From positions 107,549,994 to 107,613,993 of the forward strand of contig CM058233.1 in assembly GCA_030180135.1 (NCBI GenBank): a DNA stretch of 64,000 nt, read 5' to 3'. This document shows, piece after piece, positions 20,982-31,515 of the stretch (positions are counted from its first letter, which is position 1; each line of letters starts with the position of its first letter). A program made the position numbers and the translations under genes. This DNA is from Orychophragmus violaceus. Taxonomy: Eukaryota; Streptophyta; Magnoliopsida; Brassicales; Brassicaceae. The notes under the pieces are model-generated. The model made no database searches. It saw only the letters and a list, made by a program, of their open reading frames with translations, and had not been told where the DNA came from.

Positions 20982-21844
20982 ATCTCCCACTTGTACTGGA
21001 ATCATCAATTCTTATAATCCTTTTGTCTCTATATCTCGATTTGGCATAAGGCAAGATTTGTGTCATCCTTATTAAGCCAATATCGTGTTTATCGAACTCC
21101 TGATCTCATACTGAACATTACAAACAACTGAACTACAGTTCGTTTGAGTGCGGCCACACATTTTCTCAGTATTCAATCTTCGATAGGCCCTGAGATATTT
21201 ATCTCCCGTTATACAGGAGGGACAAATTCCATCTTGTTCCATCCCTGTTTCAACGCACACTTCATGATAAACTTGAACAGTGTCGTTATAGCCGCCAGTT
21301 ACGGATCGACGTTTGACAAAGTCAAAATATACCAATTCATATGCAAGAAAGCATGATGAACTCAGGTCTTAGGACTATACTCTATAGTCGTAATGAGAAC
21401 CTCTTATGACACAGATATTACTATCTTGTAGACTTCTCATTAGCGGGTCATGTCCGATCATATGTCCACTGACATATATCTATGTGACTGACTGCGATAA
21501 TCATATCATTGGCTCCATGAAACTTAGCCAACAGTCACCTCACAATCTAGTCTCTAACGGTTGTCAGTGTCCCGATTCTACAACCTTGACTAGGGACAAA
21601 ATAATTTATTAACTTATAGGGTTTCATGATCAAGTTCTCAACTTGATGACCTATAATATGTCATAAACTTATTTTGGGACCATTATTTAGATCACAATAA
21701 ATAATGCTGAAATCAAATTTCATTAAACGCTTCTAAAAGAATGTTTACAATAGTGTCTTATTATAACTAAAACAAAATCCAAAACTCCCACTAGAATCAA
21801 GATTACATCTTAAGATCTCTAATGCCTACAGCAGTCGTATGACT
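20982..21844 (-). other. Copia 3' untranslated region
   Basis: About 860 bp between the pol stop codon and the 3' LTR. No coding frame with recognisable product on either strand; the last bases form the polypurine tract. Confidence 0.6.
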
Positions 21845-22585
21845 CTAATGCTTAGGCCTTGGGAGTGATTTGGTTAGAGGATCAGCGACATTTTCGTTTG
21901 TCGGAACTCGGCTGATCTTCACATCACCTCTATTGACAATATCACGAATCAGATGATATTTCCTCTCAACGTGTTTGGACTTCTGGTGTGACCTGGGTTC
22001 TTTCGCCTGAGCAATGGCTCCATTGTTATCGCAGAACAAAGCCACTGGCTCCAAGATACTAGGAACCACACCAAGTTCAGTCATGAACTTCTTGATCCAA
22101 ACAGCTTCCTTTGCCGCTTCTGAAGCAGCAACATATTCAGCTTCCGTTGTGGAGTCAGCTACGGTATTCTGCTTAGAGCTCTTCCAGCTCACCGCACCGC
22201 CATTTAGACAGAAGACATATCCAGACTGTGATCGGAAATCGTCTCTGTCCGTCTGAAAACTCGCATCGGTGAATCCATTCACCACAAGTTCATCACTATC
22301 TCCATACACAAGGAACTTATCCTTAGTATGTCTCAAATACTTGAGAATATTCTTGACAGTTGTCCAGTGAGCTTCACCTGGATCAGATTGGTATCTACTC
22401 GTCATGCTTAACGCGTAAGCTACATCTGGACGAGTGCAGAGCATGGCATACATAATAGATCCTATTGCAGAGGCATAAGGAATCCTATTCATGCGTTCTC
22501 GCTCAGCAGGTGTCGCCGGACACTGCTTCTTGCAGAGACTCTTGCCATGAGACATTGGTATGAAGCCCTTCTTGGAATCGTGCAC
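21845..22585 (-). pseudogene. Copia pol C-terminal part with RNase H
   Basis: Continues pol in a different frame from the main ORF. From HDSKKGFIPMSHGKSL it runs through the conserved AERERMNRIPYASAIGSIMY and RPDVAYALSMTSRY into RNase H (NGFTDASFQTDRDDFRSQSG, KQNTVADSTTEAEYVAASEA, LFCDNNGAIAQ). It ends RPKH-TAG. A small deletion near 22585 between the RT tail (DTYIDKV) and this block has shifted the frame. Confidence 0.85.
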
Positions 22586-25500
22586 ACCTTATCTATATAA
22601 GTGTCTTGGCACAATCCAATCAGCTTGTTAGTTCTATCTCTGTAGATTCTGATTCCAAGAATGTATGCGGCTTCTCCCATGTCTTTCATGGAAAAACAAC
22701 TTCCTAGCCAAGTCTTGATAGACTGAAGCAACGGAACGTCATTACCGAGGAGGAGTATGTCATCGACATACAGTACAAGAAATGCAATTTTGCTCCCACT
22801 TGTCTTCTTGTATACACATGATTCTTCTTCGTTCTTGATGAAACCGAATTGTTTTACTGCTTCATCAAAACGAAGATTCCAACTCCGTGATGCTTGCTTC
22901 AACCCATAAATGGATTTATGAAGCTTGCATACCTTCCCAGCGTTTTTAGGATCGACAAAACCTTCAGGTTGTGTCATGTACACATCCTCTTCCAGAATAC
23001 CATTCAGGAATGCGGTTTTGACATCCATCTGCCAAATCTCATAATCATAATGAGCAACAATCGCTAGAAGAATCCGAATAGATTTAAGCATAGCTACTGG
23101 GGAATAGGTTTCATCATAGTCAATACCATGAATTTGTTTGAAACCTTTAGCCACCAATCTCGCTTTGTAAATCTGTAGATTGCCATCCACGTCAATCTTC
23201 TTCTTGAAGATCCATTTACACTCAATGGCTTTTACACCACTAGGTAAATCGACCAAGGACCATACTTGGTTTTCTGACATGGATGTCATTTCGGATTTAG
23301 AGGCTCCAAGCCACTTTTCGGAGTCCGGGCCCATCATTGCTTCCGCAAAGGTCGCAGGTTCGTCACCTTCAATGATCATCAGATCATTTGAATTAGTTAC
23401 GAGAAATCCATAGTATCTCTCGGGTTCGTGACGGATCCTTCCGGATCTGCGAACTTCAGGCTCCACAGGCGCCGGTTCCACAGAACTTTGTGGATCCAAC
23501 TGCTGCTCTTCCTCAATAGGTTGGGCAGTCTCCTGTGCATCTTGAATTTCTTCGAGATGTACTTTACTCCCACTGTTTTTCTTAGAGAGAAACTCCCTCT
23601 CAAGAAAAGAACAGTCCCGAGCAACAAATACTTTGTTCTCAGATTGGTTGTAAAAGTAGTATGCCTTGGTTTCCCTAGGATAACCAACGAAGTAGCATTT
23701 ATCTGATTTGGGTGCAAGCTTGTCAGAGATTAAACGTTTGACATAAGCCTCACAACCCCAAATCCTCAGGAAAGACAGACTAGGAACATTCCCAGTCCAC
23801 AGTTCATGTGGTGTCTTTGCCACTGATTTTGATGGCACCCTATTTAGTGTAAACGCAGACGTTTCTAGAGCGTATCCCCAAAAGGATAATGGAAGATTAG
23901 AATGACTCATCATAGACCGAACCATATCCAATAAAGTTCGATTTCTCCTCTCCGACACTCCATTCCATTGGGGTGTACCAGGAGGAGTGAGTTGTGAAAC
24001 GATTCCACACTCGCTCAGATAATCGCTGAATTCTTGGCTCAAGTATTCTCCTCCGCAATCCGATCGCAGAATCTTAATACTCTTGCCAAGTTGATTCTGT
24101 ACTTCATTCTTGAATTCCTTGAATCTATCAAAGGATTCTGACTTGTGTCTCATCAAATAGACATAGCCATACCTACTGAAATCATCAGTAAAGGTAATGA
24201 AGTACTTAAAGTTTTCTCTGGCAGCAGTACTCATTGGCCCACATACATCAGTATGAACAAGGCCCAATAAATCACTGGCCCTTTCATTTGGTTTGTTGAA
24301 AGGGGCTCTAGCCATTTTGCCCACCAAACAAGACTCGCATTTCTCACATGATTCAAAATCAAATGAGCCCAGAAGCCCATTTCGATGGAGCCTTTGGATG
24401 CGTTTCTCATTGATATGGCCCAAACGACAATGCCATAAGAAGGTCGGGTTTTCGTCATTGGACTTAAACCTCTTTGTATTTATGTTAAAGACAGGCATTT
24501 CTTGGTTTAATATATATAACCCATTATCTAATGGGGCGCTACCATAATAATTACCATCACGATTAAAAGAACAAACTTTATTCTTAACAGCAAAATCAAA
24601 ACCTTCCAAATCCAAAACGGAAACTGAAATTATGTTTCTGCTAATCGCAGGTACATAGTAGCAATTATTCAAAATTAAAACCATGCCCGAAGGTAAAGAC
24701 AACTCGTAGGTGCCTACGGCCAGTGCAGCAACCTTAGCTCCATTCCCGACTCGTAGCTCTACTTGTCCTTTCTTCAGCGTCCTACTGTTTCTTAGTGCCT
24801 GCACATCAGTACAAATATGAGCACCGCAGCCGGTATCCAATACCCACGAAGTAGAACTAGAAGACATAATACCAAGTTCGATGACATAAATACCTGAGTC
24901 AGACGCATCATACGTCTTCTTCAGTTTCTTGTAATCTTCCATGAACTTCTTGCAGTATTTCTTCCAATGCCCCAACTGCTTGCAGTAGTTGCACTTATCC
25001 TCAGGAGAAGGCCCGGATTTGGGCTTCGGCTTGGGCTTGTCTTGACTTTCAGCCTGGACAACCTGGGCCTTACCCTTACCCTTCTTAGGTTTCTTAAACC
25101 TTTTACCCCCTTGTACCATCAGGACATTGGGAGTAGCCTTCTTGAGATTCGGTTCTGCTGTCTTCAGCATACCGTGCAACTCAGTCAATGTCTTAGTCAT
25201 GTTTTGCATATTGTAGTTCATGATGAACTGATCAAAACACGACGGCAATGACTGCAGAATCATGTCAGTGGCCAGCTCATGGCTAATGGCACAATCCAGT
25301 TTCCCCAGGTTATCAATGTAACCATCATTTTAAGGACATGAGGACTTACTGTACTGTCCTTAGCCAGCTTGCAATCCATGAGAGATTTAACCGTCTGGTA
25401 TCTCTCTGTGCGAGCTTGCTCCTGAAACAAAGCTTTCAGGCTGTTAATCATCTCAATGGGTGACAACACGTTCTCATATTGCTTCTGCAGCTCAGAGTTC

Positions 25501-25751
25501 ATAGTCACCAGCATTAGACAATTAACATCTTTGACATCCGATGAATGCTTATCCCAAGCATTCTTTTCTGTCTGCGGAGCATTGGAACGTGGCCTCTCGG
25601 TGAGAACTCTTTCAAGGACATATTCCTTGTTCTCTTGCCTGAGAACTATTCTCAGGTTCCGATACCATTCCAAGAAATTAGATCCATTTAACTTGTCCTT
25701 CTCAAGGACGGATCTTAGTGAGAAAGTGTTGATGTGATTTGAGACAGACAT
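22586..25751 (-). pseudogene. Copia gag-protease-integrase-RT
   Basis: The start MSVSNHINTFSL at 25751 begins Gag, which has the usual DKLNGSNFLEWYRNLR. A one-base loss at about 25327 breaks the frame after PHVLKMM; the downstream frame (to 25263 and beyond) then carries the rest. Motifs in order: zinc knuckle CNYCKQLGHWKKYC, protease WVLDTGCGAHICT, integrase zinc region (WHCRLGHINEKR, CESCLVGK), core DVCGP and DCGGEYLS with GTPQWNGVSERRNRTLLD, RT QMDVKTAFLNG, KSIYGLKQASRSW and YVDDILLLG. Apart from the two frame breaks the polyprotein is well preserved, which fits the young LTRs. Confidence 0.88.
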
Positions 25752-27105
25752 AGCTGTAATTCAAAAAGAGGTAGATTTTAGTTATAAAGCACAAGAAATG
25801 AGAATTCTTATCTAATAAGAAAACTCGCATTGTATTCAAACTATGTTTCCTCATATGAATACAATGTGCCAAGATCCTCAGATTACTAAAATTCGAGTGG
25901 GCGACTCGCCGTTACTCAAGCTTTAGTTATCTAGGTAAGCAAATCATTGCTAATTGTACTCAGTACAACTCTTGGTCGTGAATGAGACAAACTATGTCCA
26001 ATCCACTCTGATGTCTCTGGGCCCAGAACTTCTGACAGCCCAGTCAAGTATAACCAATCTTTTATCTGTCTTGTGATCACTGACAGTTGCACTGCAAGTC
26101 TGTCATTGACCACCTGCCTTACCCATGTTGCAGTGGATATCAAGGACTCCAAGATATCCAACAAACGACACGAGTCTTGACAGTAGACAAGATCGGGCAA
26201 GACATCAAGATCACTTGATATTTAGTTGAGGAAAAGAACTAATCTTATCTTGATTTATATTCACTATATATATCAAAAATAATAACTTTTAATTAAAACA
26301 TTTAGTTTTATTAAGTTTAGATTCATCTAATACTTTTAGGATTAGATTATTCTGGTTTATGCAAATTTGTGGTCAAACCAGCATATATGCGGACGTTGTG
26401 TCGATCGACGCCAACTATTGGTATCGATCGATGCAACTATATTTAAACCGTTCTTCGATAACCGGTCAAACCGGATCGAATTTACTTAACCGATTCAATT
26501 CAATTGAACCAGTTCGGTTTAATGGTCCATGTCGATCGTCACACACTGTGTGTCGATCATCACACACTGTTTGTCGATCGATATGACCAAACCAGAATCA
26601 ATTTGGTTAATAAAATTAACCGAGCTAGATAACCGGTCCAATCCAATTGAACCGATCTATCTATCGCATTGCCTGTGTCGACCGACACACCCAGTGTATC
26701 GATCGACGCAACACGATTACGGGTACTCGATCTCAGATCGAAACCCTAGAATTATTTACGGATTTTCGCTTTGTATCGACCGACACACGCTTTGTGTCGA
26801 TCGATACTGTGCGATAAACCCTAAATTTTATTCGCGAGTTTTCGCTCTGTGTCGACCGACACACGCTTTGTGTCGATCGACACCCTGCGACAAACCCTAA
26901 AATTTTATATTTTGCGCCGCGGCGTGTCGACCGACACACGCTTTGTGTCGATCGACACAGTGCGATTTCAACAGTTCATCGTTTTTCAACAGAGACAAAA
27001 TCCGAGATTTATTCTATGAAAACACGATTCAGCAAGCAATATACAGATCAACAACATCAAGTTTCGATTTTATATTACCAGTTTCAATAGCTAAACCCTA
27101 AGCAT
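25752..27105 (-). other. Copia 5' leader with palindromic TGTCGATCGACA motif array
   Basis: About 1.35 kb between the primer-binding site and the gag start. From about 26390 to 26965 it holds many copies of the palindromes TGTCGATCGACA and TGTCGACCGACA, often paired as GTGTCGACCGACACACGC followed by TTTGTGTCGATCGACAC. Interspersed are AACCGG/CCGGTT-rich stretches. No convincing ORF. Confidence 0.7.
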
Positions 27106-27117
27106 GCTCTGATACCA
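27106..27117 (-). other. Copia primer-binding site (initiator tRNA-Met)
   Basis: Read on the minus strand, TGGTATCAGAGC follows the 5' LTR after one base. It is complementary to the 3' end of plant initiator tRNA-Met, the usual primer of Copia elements. Confidence 0.9.
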
Positions 27118-27118
27118 C

Positions 27119-27756
27119 TGTTGGATCCCGATGGATCTAGGGTTTGTTATATTGAATTTAGAACCAACCTCGTTCTTACCTTTTTGGCAGCGGAAGAGAT
27201 GGTGAACGAGATCAGTGGAGCAACGCAACGCTTTGCCTCTACCAGATACACACGCACGCTCGCTGGAAACGGGATGCTAGTGCCGGATCAATGGGGATCG
27301 AAAGGTTCTGGTGTGTTTAGTGTTTCTGTCAAGAAAACTGGACGGCTCTATTGTTTAGGTCGAACTAAACACGTTTTTATTCGACCTAAACGTGCTTAAC
27401 GGGCCAGACTCAATTAAGCCATAACCCGAAAAGCCTGTTCGGAAAATCCGAACTGTGTCGACCGACACACAAGCTGTGTCGATCGACACAACACCTTTAT
27501 ATCGATTCTTATGTGTATTTCAATACACATAACATGATCATTGCCACAATGATCATTCCCATGTCGTAGCTTCCAGTTCGCTTAGGTGTGTGACCCTATA
27601 GGATCATATAATACTGGCAGTAAGTCCACGACCTACAGATTGCAAGAGGCTTCTAGCAAAGCATTGCAAACGCCCAGTATTATACGAATGTCAGATCTCG
27701 ACACACAACTATCACAGGAGTGAGTACAGGTGTGATTTCAGGACACTATCCCAACA
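27119..27756 (-). repeat. Copia 5' LTR
   Basis: 638 bp, matching 20344-20981 with about five differences. It contains the same two TGTGTCGAyCGACACA palindromes as the other LTR. It abuts the target duplication GATTC at 27757-27761. Confidence 0.95.
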
Positions 27757-29334
27757 GATTCAATAAACGCCATGCCTGCTTCGCCAACAGCGCTTGATTA
27801 AACCCCTCAACTTCCTTAAAACCCATTCCTCCCATATCTTTCGATTGGCATAGGGATTTCCATGACATCCAATGTATTTTGGACTTGTCACTAACTGCAT
27901 TCCACCAGAAACTAGCCATGGCACTAGTGAGCTTTTGACACTGATGTTTCGTCAAACGAAAACACGACATAGCATAAACCGCTAGAGCCATGGCTATGGA
28001 TTTTATTAACACCTCCTTTCCTCCTAGCGAAAGTGTTTTAGCATACCATCCTTTGAGCCTTTTCTGCAACTTCTCAGTAATGAAAGCCAACATCTCTTTC
28101 TTTGAACCGCTAAAACATTCTGGTAAGCCCAGATACGTTCCAGCTACACCCTCTTTGTCAATACCCAACCTTTCCGATAGTAATCTCTTCATCACCGGAT
28201 CCATCTCACTGCCAAAAGTCACAGAAGACTTCTGGAAATTAATCTCTTGTCCGGACGCCATACCATATAAAGATAAACATCTCAGGAATTCCGAACACTC
28301 TTGAAGCGTAGCCTTGCATAGAAACAAGCTATCATCTGCAAATAGTAAATGTTGTACGGCAGGGCAATGCTTCGAAAGCTTCATACCTGTAATCCGACCA
28401 TCCTTTGCAGCCTTATCCATCACATTAACAAGCGCCTCGGTACATAGGATAAAGAGAAAGGGTGATAAGGGATCACCCTGTCTCAACCCTCTCTCTGGAA
28501 TTATGTGACCATGAGCTTGCCCATTCAACAACACAGTGTACGATACTGAACGTATGCATAACATCACCCATTCAACCCATCGACCATCAAAACCCATCCT
28601 TAAGAACAACTCTTCTAAGAAATTCCATTCAACTCTATCGTATGCCTTCGACATGTCCGTTTTGATGGCAATATAGTCAGATTTACACGCCGGATTCGTC
28701 CTTAAACCCTGCACCAACTCATGTGCAATGAGCAGATTATCCGAGATTAATCGTCCAGCAACAAAAGCTCCCTGCGTTTCTGATACCAGGCTTGGTAAGA
28801 TCTTCTTTAGCCGTGTACATAAGATTTTTGAAACAATCTTATAAGAGACAGCACACAAACTGATTGGGCGCGAATCTGTCATCAACGAGGGATTCGGTTT
28901 CTTTGGTAACAAACAAATCTGTGTGAAGTTCCAATCTTGGGGTAATCGACCATGGTCAAAGAAACCTTTAACCTCCAAAAGAACTTGCTCCTTCGTAATG
29001 TCCCAGTAATGTTGAAAAAATTTACCAGTCATACCATCACTACCTGGTGCACTGTCGGCATTGATACCCTTAACTGCTTTAAGTATTTCATTCTCTGTTA
29101 CTCGTCTCGTCAGGTCTCTATTCATACGAGATGTCACTCTCGGCTCCAGTCCATTCAGCAGCTCAGATGATGTTGTTGGGGTCGTCGTTTTAAACAGGTG
29201 GTTAAAGTATTCAATGGCAATCTCTCCCTTCTTATCCTCTTCAAAATGTTCAACACCATTCCCATCTTTGAGAGAAATAATGTTGTTACGCATCCTCCTT
29301 GATTTCATCCATCCATGGAACACCTTTGTGTTTT
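27757..29334 (-). pseudogene. LINE reverse transcriptase
   Basis: Long minus-strand frame, ~525 residues, with non-LTR reverse transcriptase motifs: LLPKKPNPSLMTDSRPISLC, GAFVAGRLISDNLLIAHE, KTDMSKAYDRVEW, RGLRQGDPLSPFLFILC and the catalytic FADDSLFL, then TYLGLPECFSGSKK in the thumb region. It is truncated by the Copia element at AWRLLN and is out of frame with the endonuclease owing to a one-base loss within an A run at about 29331-29334. Confidence 0.92.
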
Positions 29335-30405
29335 GTCACCCACTTTGAGCCAACGTACACCACTTTTCTGCTTCCAATAAATCTCCTCTTCTTTAAAGGC
29401 TGTAGCAATTTCCGTGTTCAGAGACAACATCTTTCTCATACACGGTGATAATTTAGCAGACTCCACTTCAAGCTCAGCCCTTAACCTTCGGAGACGTTCC
29501 TTAGAATTATTGCCCGATTGTCTCTTCCACCGTGATAGTTCCTTGCGACATGAGGTAATACGATCCGAGACCGATCTGCCTCCACTATTCCCGTGCATAT
29601 CCCATCCTTTCTTGATTATAGTTCTCGTCTCAGGGTTGGAGCACCACCTGCTATCAAAAATGAACCGTCCCGTTCTTCCTCTGCTCATAGACGCCAAACG
29701 AGATAGTATCGGTTTATGATCAGAGCCCAATCTTTCCAGATACTCTGTAGTTGTCCTCGGAAAAAAACGAAACCACTCAGCATTACCAAAGGCCCTGTCC
29801 AGCCTACATTGAATCCAAACCGTCTCCCTTTCACCATTTACTATCACTTCTCTATTGCCATGCCACGAAAACCAATTGCCCAGACTCGGAGTTTCCTTGA
29901 TCCTACAATCCCGTACCATGGATCTGAACTGATAAAAAGAAGCTTCCAGTCTCACAGTTCCTCCTTTCTTTTCTGCATTATTCATGATTTCATTAAAATC
30001 ACCTGTCAAGAACCACGGTCCATCTCTGTTCATGGCAATGTTGTTCAATGCCTCCCATACCAACCTTCTTCTGTTTTGAACCGGGTCCCCATACACAAAT
30101 GTCATGTGATATGACAAGCTACCAACCTTCACCTTGGTATTTATCATTCTGTTATTCGCCAATAGTACCTCCACCTCATATGAATCCCTCCAAAACAATG
30201 CCAAACCACCACTAAGACCTACAGGATTTACCAGACAATGGTGGTCATATCCTAACGATCGTTGTAACCGCAATACGTGATCATTAGAACTTTTAGTCTC
30301 TAGGAGGAATAGAAAATCCGGGAAATGCTCACGACACATTTCCTCTAGGCGTCGAATTGTCAAGTGACTCCCCAAACCTTGACAGTTCCAACTGAGCGTC
30401 GTCAT
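29305..30405 (-). pseudogene. LINE apurinic-type endonuclease domain
   Basis: From the likely start ATG at 30405 (MTTLSWNCQGLGS). Exonuclease/endonuclease/phosphatase motifs: SWNCQGLG, FLFLLETKS, GLSGGLALFWRD, LTGDFNEIMNN, RLDRAFGNAEW, GSDHKPILSR. The frame shifts at KVGDKTQ through loss of one A, after which the correct continuation (VFHGWMKSRR) lies in the next frame. The open frame extends upstream to 30621 without family features, so the ATG at 30405 is preferred. Confidence 0.88.
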
Positions 30406-31062
30406 TGAGGATTGAGGAAACGCTATGAACACCAACAACAACTCAAAGATGCAACTTTTATAGACTGATTCAACAGATATTTTGAGTGTTGAAGCCACGG
30501 AGCTTGAGATTCGAAAGAATCCTACTAGACTCAGCCTCCTATGCACCCGGGGGTCGCCAATTCTCCAGGAACACAGCAATACCGGGAGGATACAACTAGA
30601 TTTGTTAAAGGAAACACCCAAAGCTTAGAGCTCTTAAATCAGCGCAAACAAACAGACAGATCGAATCAAAGAAGATGAAGACTCTTAGATCCTGATTTCA
30701 CAAAAACAAACCCTAGGAACTAAATTCAACAAACCACAGCTTGAAAATCAAAAACAATGTGGTAACGGAACCCGTCTCCTCAAGCTAAGAGATGATATCA
30801 GTACCAAATTCCCTGACGCTAATAAAGCCAAGAGATAGCCAGTTGCACCCCATGCTGGATCTTAGGGCAGGATTTGCAGAGAAACCAAAGTTTGAATCCA
30901 GCAAATACAGTTAACTGAAGAATCCGAGATGCGGAAATCGGAGCTCGCACGACGGCGAAGATATTGCACCGGAAAATTGAGTCGATGAAGGAAGAATTGA
31001 GAATCGTCTGGAAATCGTCTGGGACCCACCTTCGTCGAAATATCGTTCAATCATATATAGAA
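30406..31062 (-). other. LINE 5' untranslated region
   Basis: About 650 bp from the target duplication to the endonuclease start. No CCHC knuckle or gag-like frame on the minus strand. The element reaches its target-site duplication here, so the 5' end is either genuine or a truncation that removed ORF1. Confidence 0.6.
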
Positions 31063-31076
31063 TTGATAAGATTCTT

Positions 31077-31515
31077 AGTCCAAAAATTAAAATAAAGCAA
31101 AATGATGTCAAAAAAGAAGAAGATTATGTTACATTATGTCGTATATGAATGAAACCCCTACTGCACAAAACGTATTTCATTATCGTAATAGAATATCGAG
31201 ACACATTTTGAATAGCGTATTCTAGTATTTTATTTAGGCATGTGGGTTGTGTGTGTCATTGTGAATCGACTGAATATTAAAAGTTGGACCCGGTATTGGT
31301 CAAAAGTAACTTATGTGCCCTACTCAAACACGTATATTTTGTAAAACAACAAGGCCCAATTGTAAAAGCTTCTAAACCAGGTGGCAAGTTTAGGTGTGAT
31401 GTCTCTTTGATATGTTAAAACTTCCTCAAAACTTTGCTTTCGTGTAGAAAAGCTTCTGAAAACATCGAAGAAAAAAAGAAAGTATACTCGGAGTTCAATC
31501 TCTAGATTTTATTCA
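31077..31515 (+). promoter_or_regulatory. Upstream region of WD40 gene
   Basis: About 440 bp from the LINE target duplication to the WD40 start codon. It contains the 5' UTR and proximal promoter of the plus-strand gene. No specific element is claimed beyond AT-rich stretches. Confidence 0.5.

Larger units (their letters stand above)
20344..27756 (-). mobile_element. Ty1/Copia LTR retrotransposon
   Basis: 7,413 bp, flanked by the 5-bp target duplication GATTC (20339-20343 and 27757-27761). LTRs of equal length (638 bp) start TGTTGG and end CCAACA. The element is transcribed from the minus strand: 5' LTR 27756-27119, tRNA-Met-type primer-binding site, a ~1.35-kb leader, gag-pol, 3' LTR 20981-20344. 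The two LTRs differ at about five of 638 positions by eye, so the insertion is young. It inserted into the RT region of the LINE, whose frame is restored exactly on removal. Pol has two frame breaks, so this copy cannot make a full polyprotein. Confidence 0.95.
7302..31062 (-). mobile_element. Full-length-ended L1-type LINE, interrupted by Copia and Gypsy elements
   Basis: The 14-bp direct repeat TTGATAAGATTCTT at 7288-7301 and 31063-31076 brackets the whole block. Next to the left copy is a run of T, the poly(A) tail of a minus-strand element. LINE sequence is present in three pieces: 31062-27757 (5' UTR, endonuclease, most of RT), 20343-19801 and 8804-7302 (zf-RVT, RNase H, 3' end). Removing the two inserted elements and the 453-bp duplication leaves about 4.9 kb. 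The 5' UTR is about 650 bp and leads straight into the endonuclease frame; no ORF1/gag with CCHC knuckles was found. Several frameshifts and stops show the LINE is dead. It separates the TXND9-like and WD40 genes, which would otherwise be about 0.8 kb apart. Confidence 0.88.

Noticed and set aside
26359..26939. Frames with Cys/Arg/Ser repeats (CRSTQ, VSIDTHC) in the Copia leader
   Set aside because: The repeats are translation of the palindromic DNA motif in all frames; not a protein.
25900..27105. CRISPR-like look of the regularly repeated palindromes
   Set aside because: Unequal spacing, no unique spacers of constant size, no cas genes, and a plant nuclear context; it is a transposon leader repeat.
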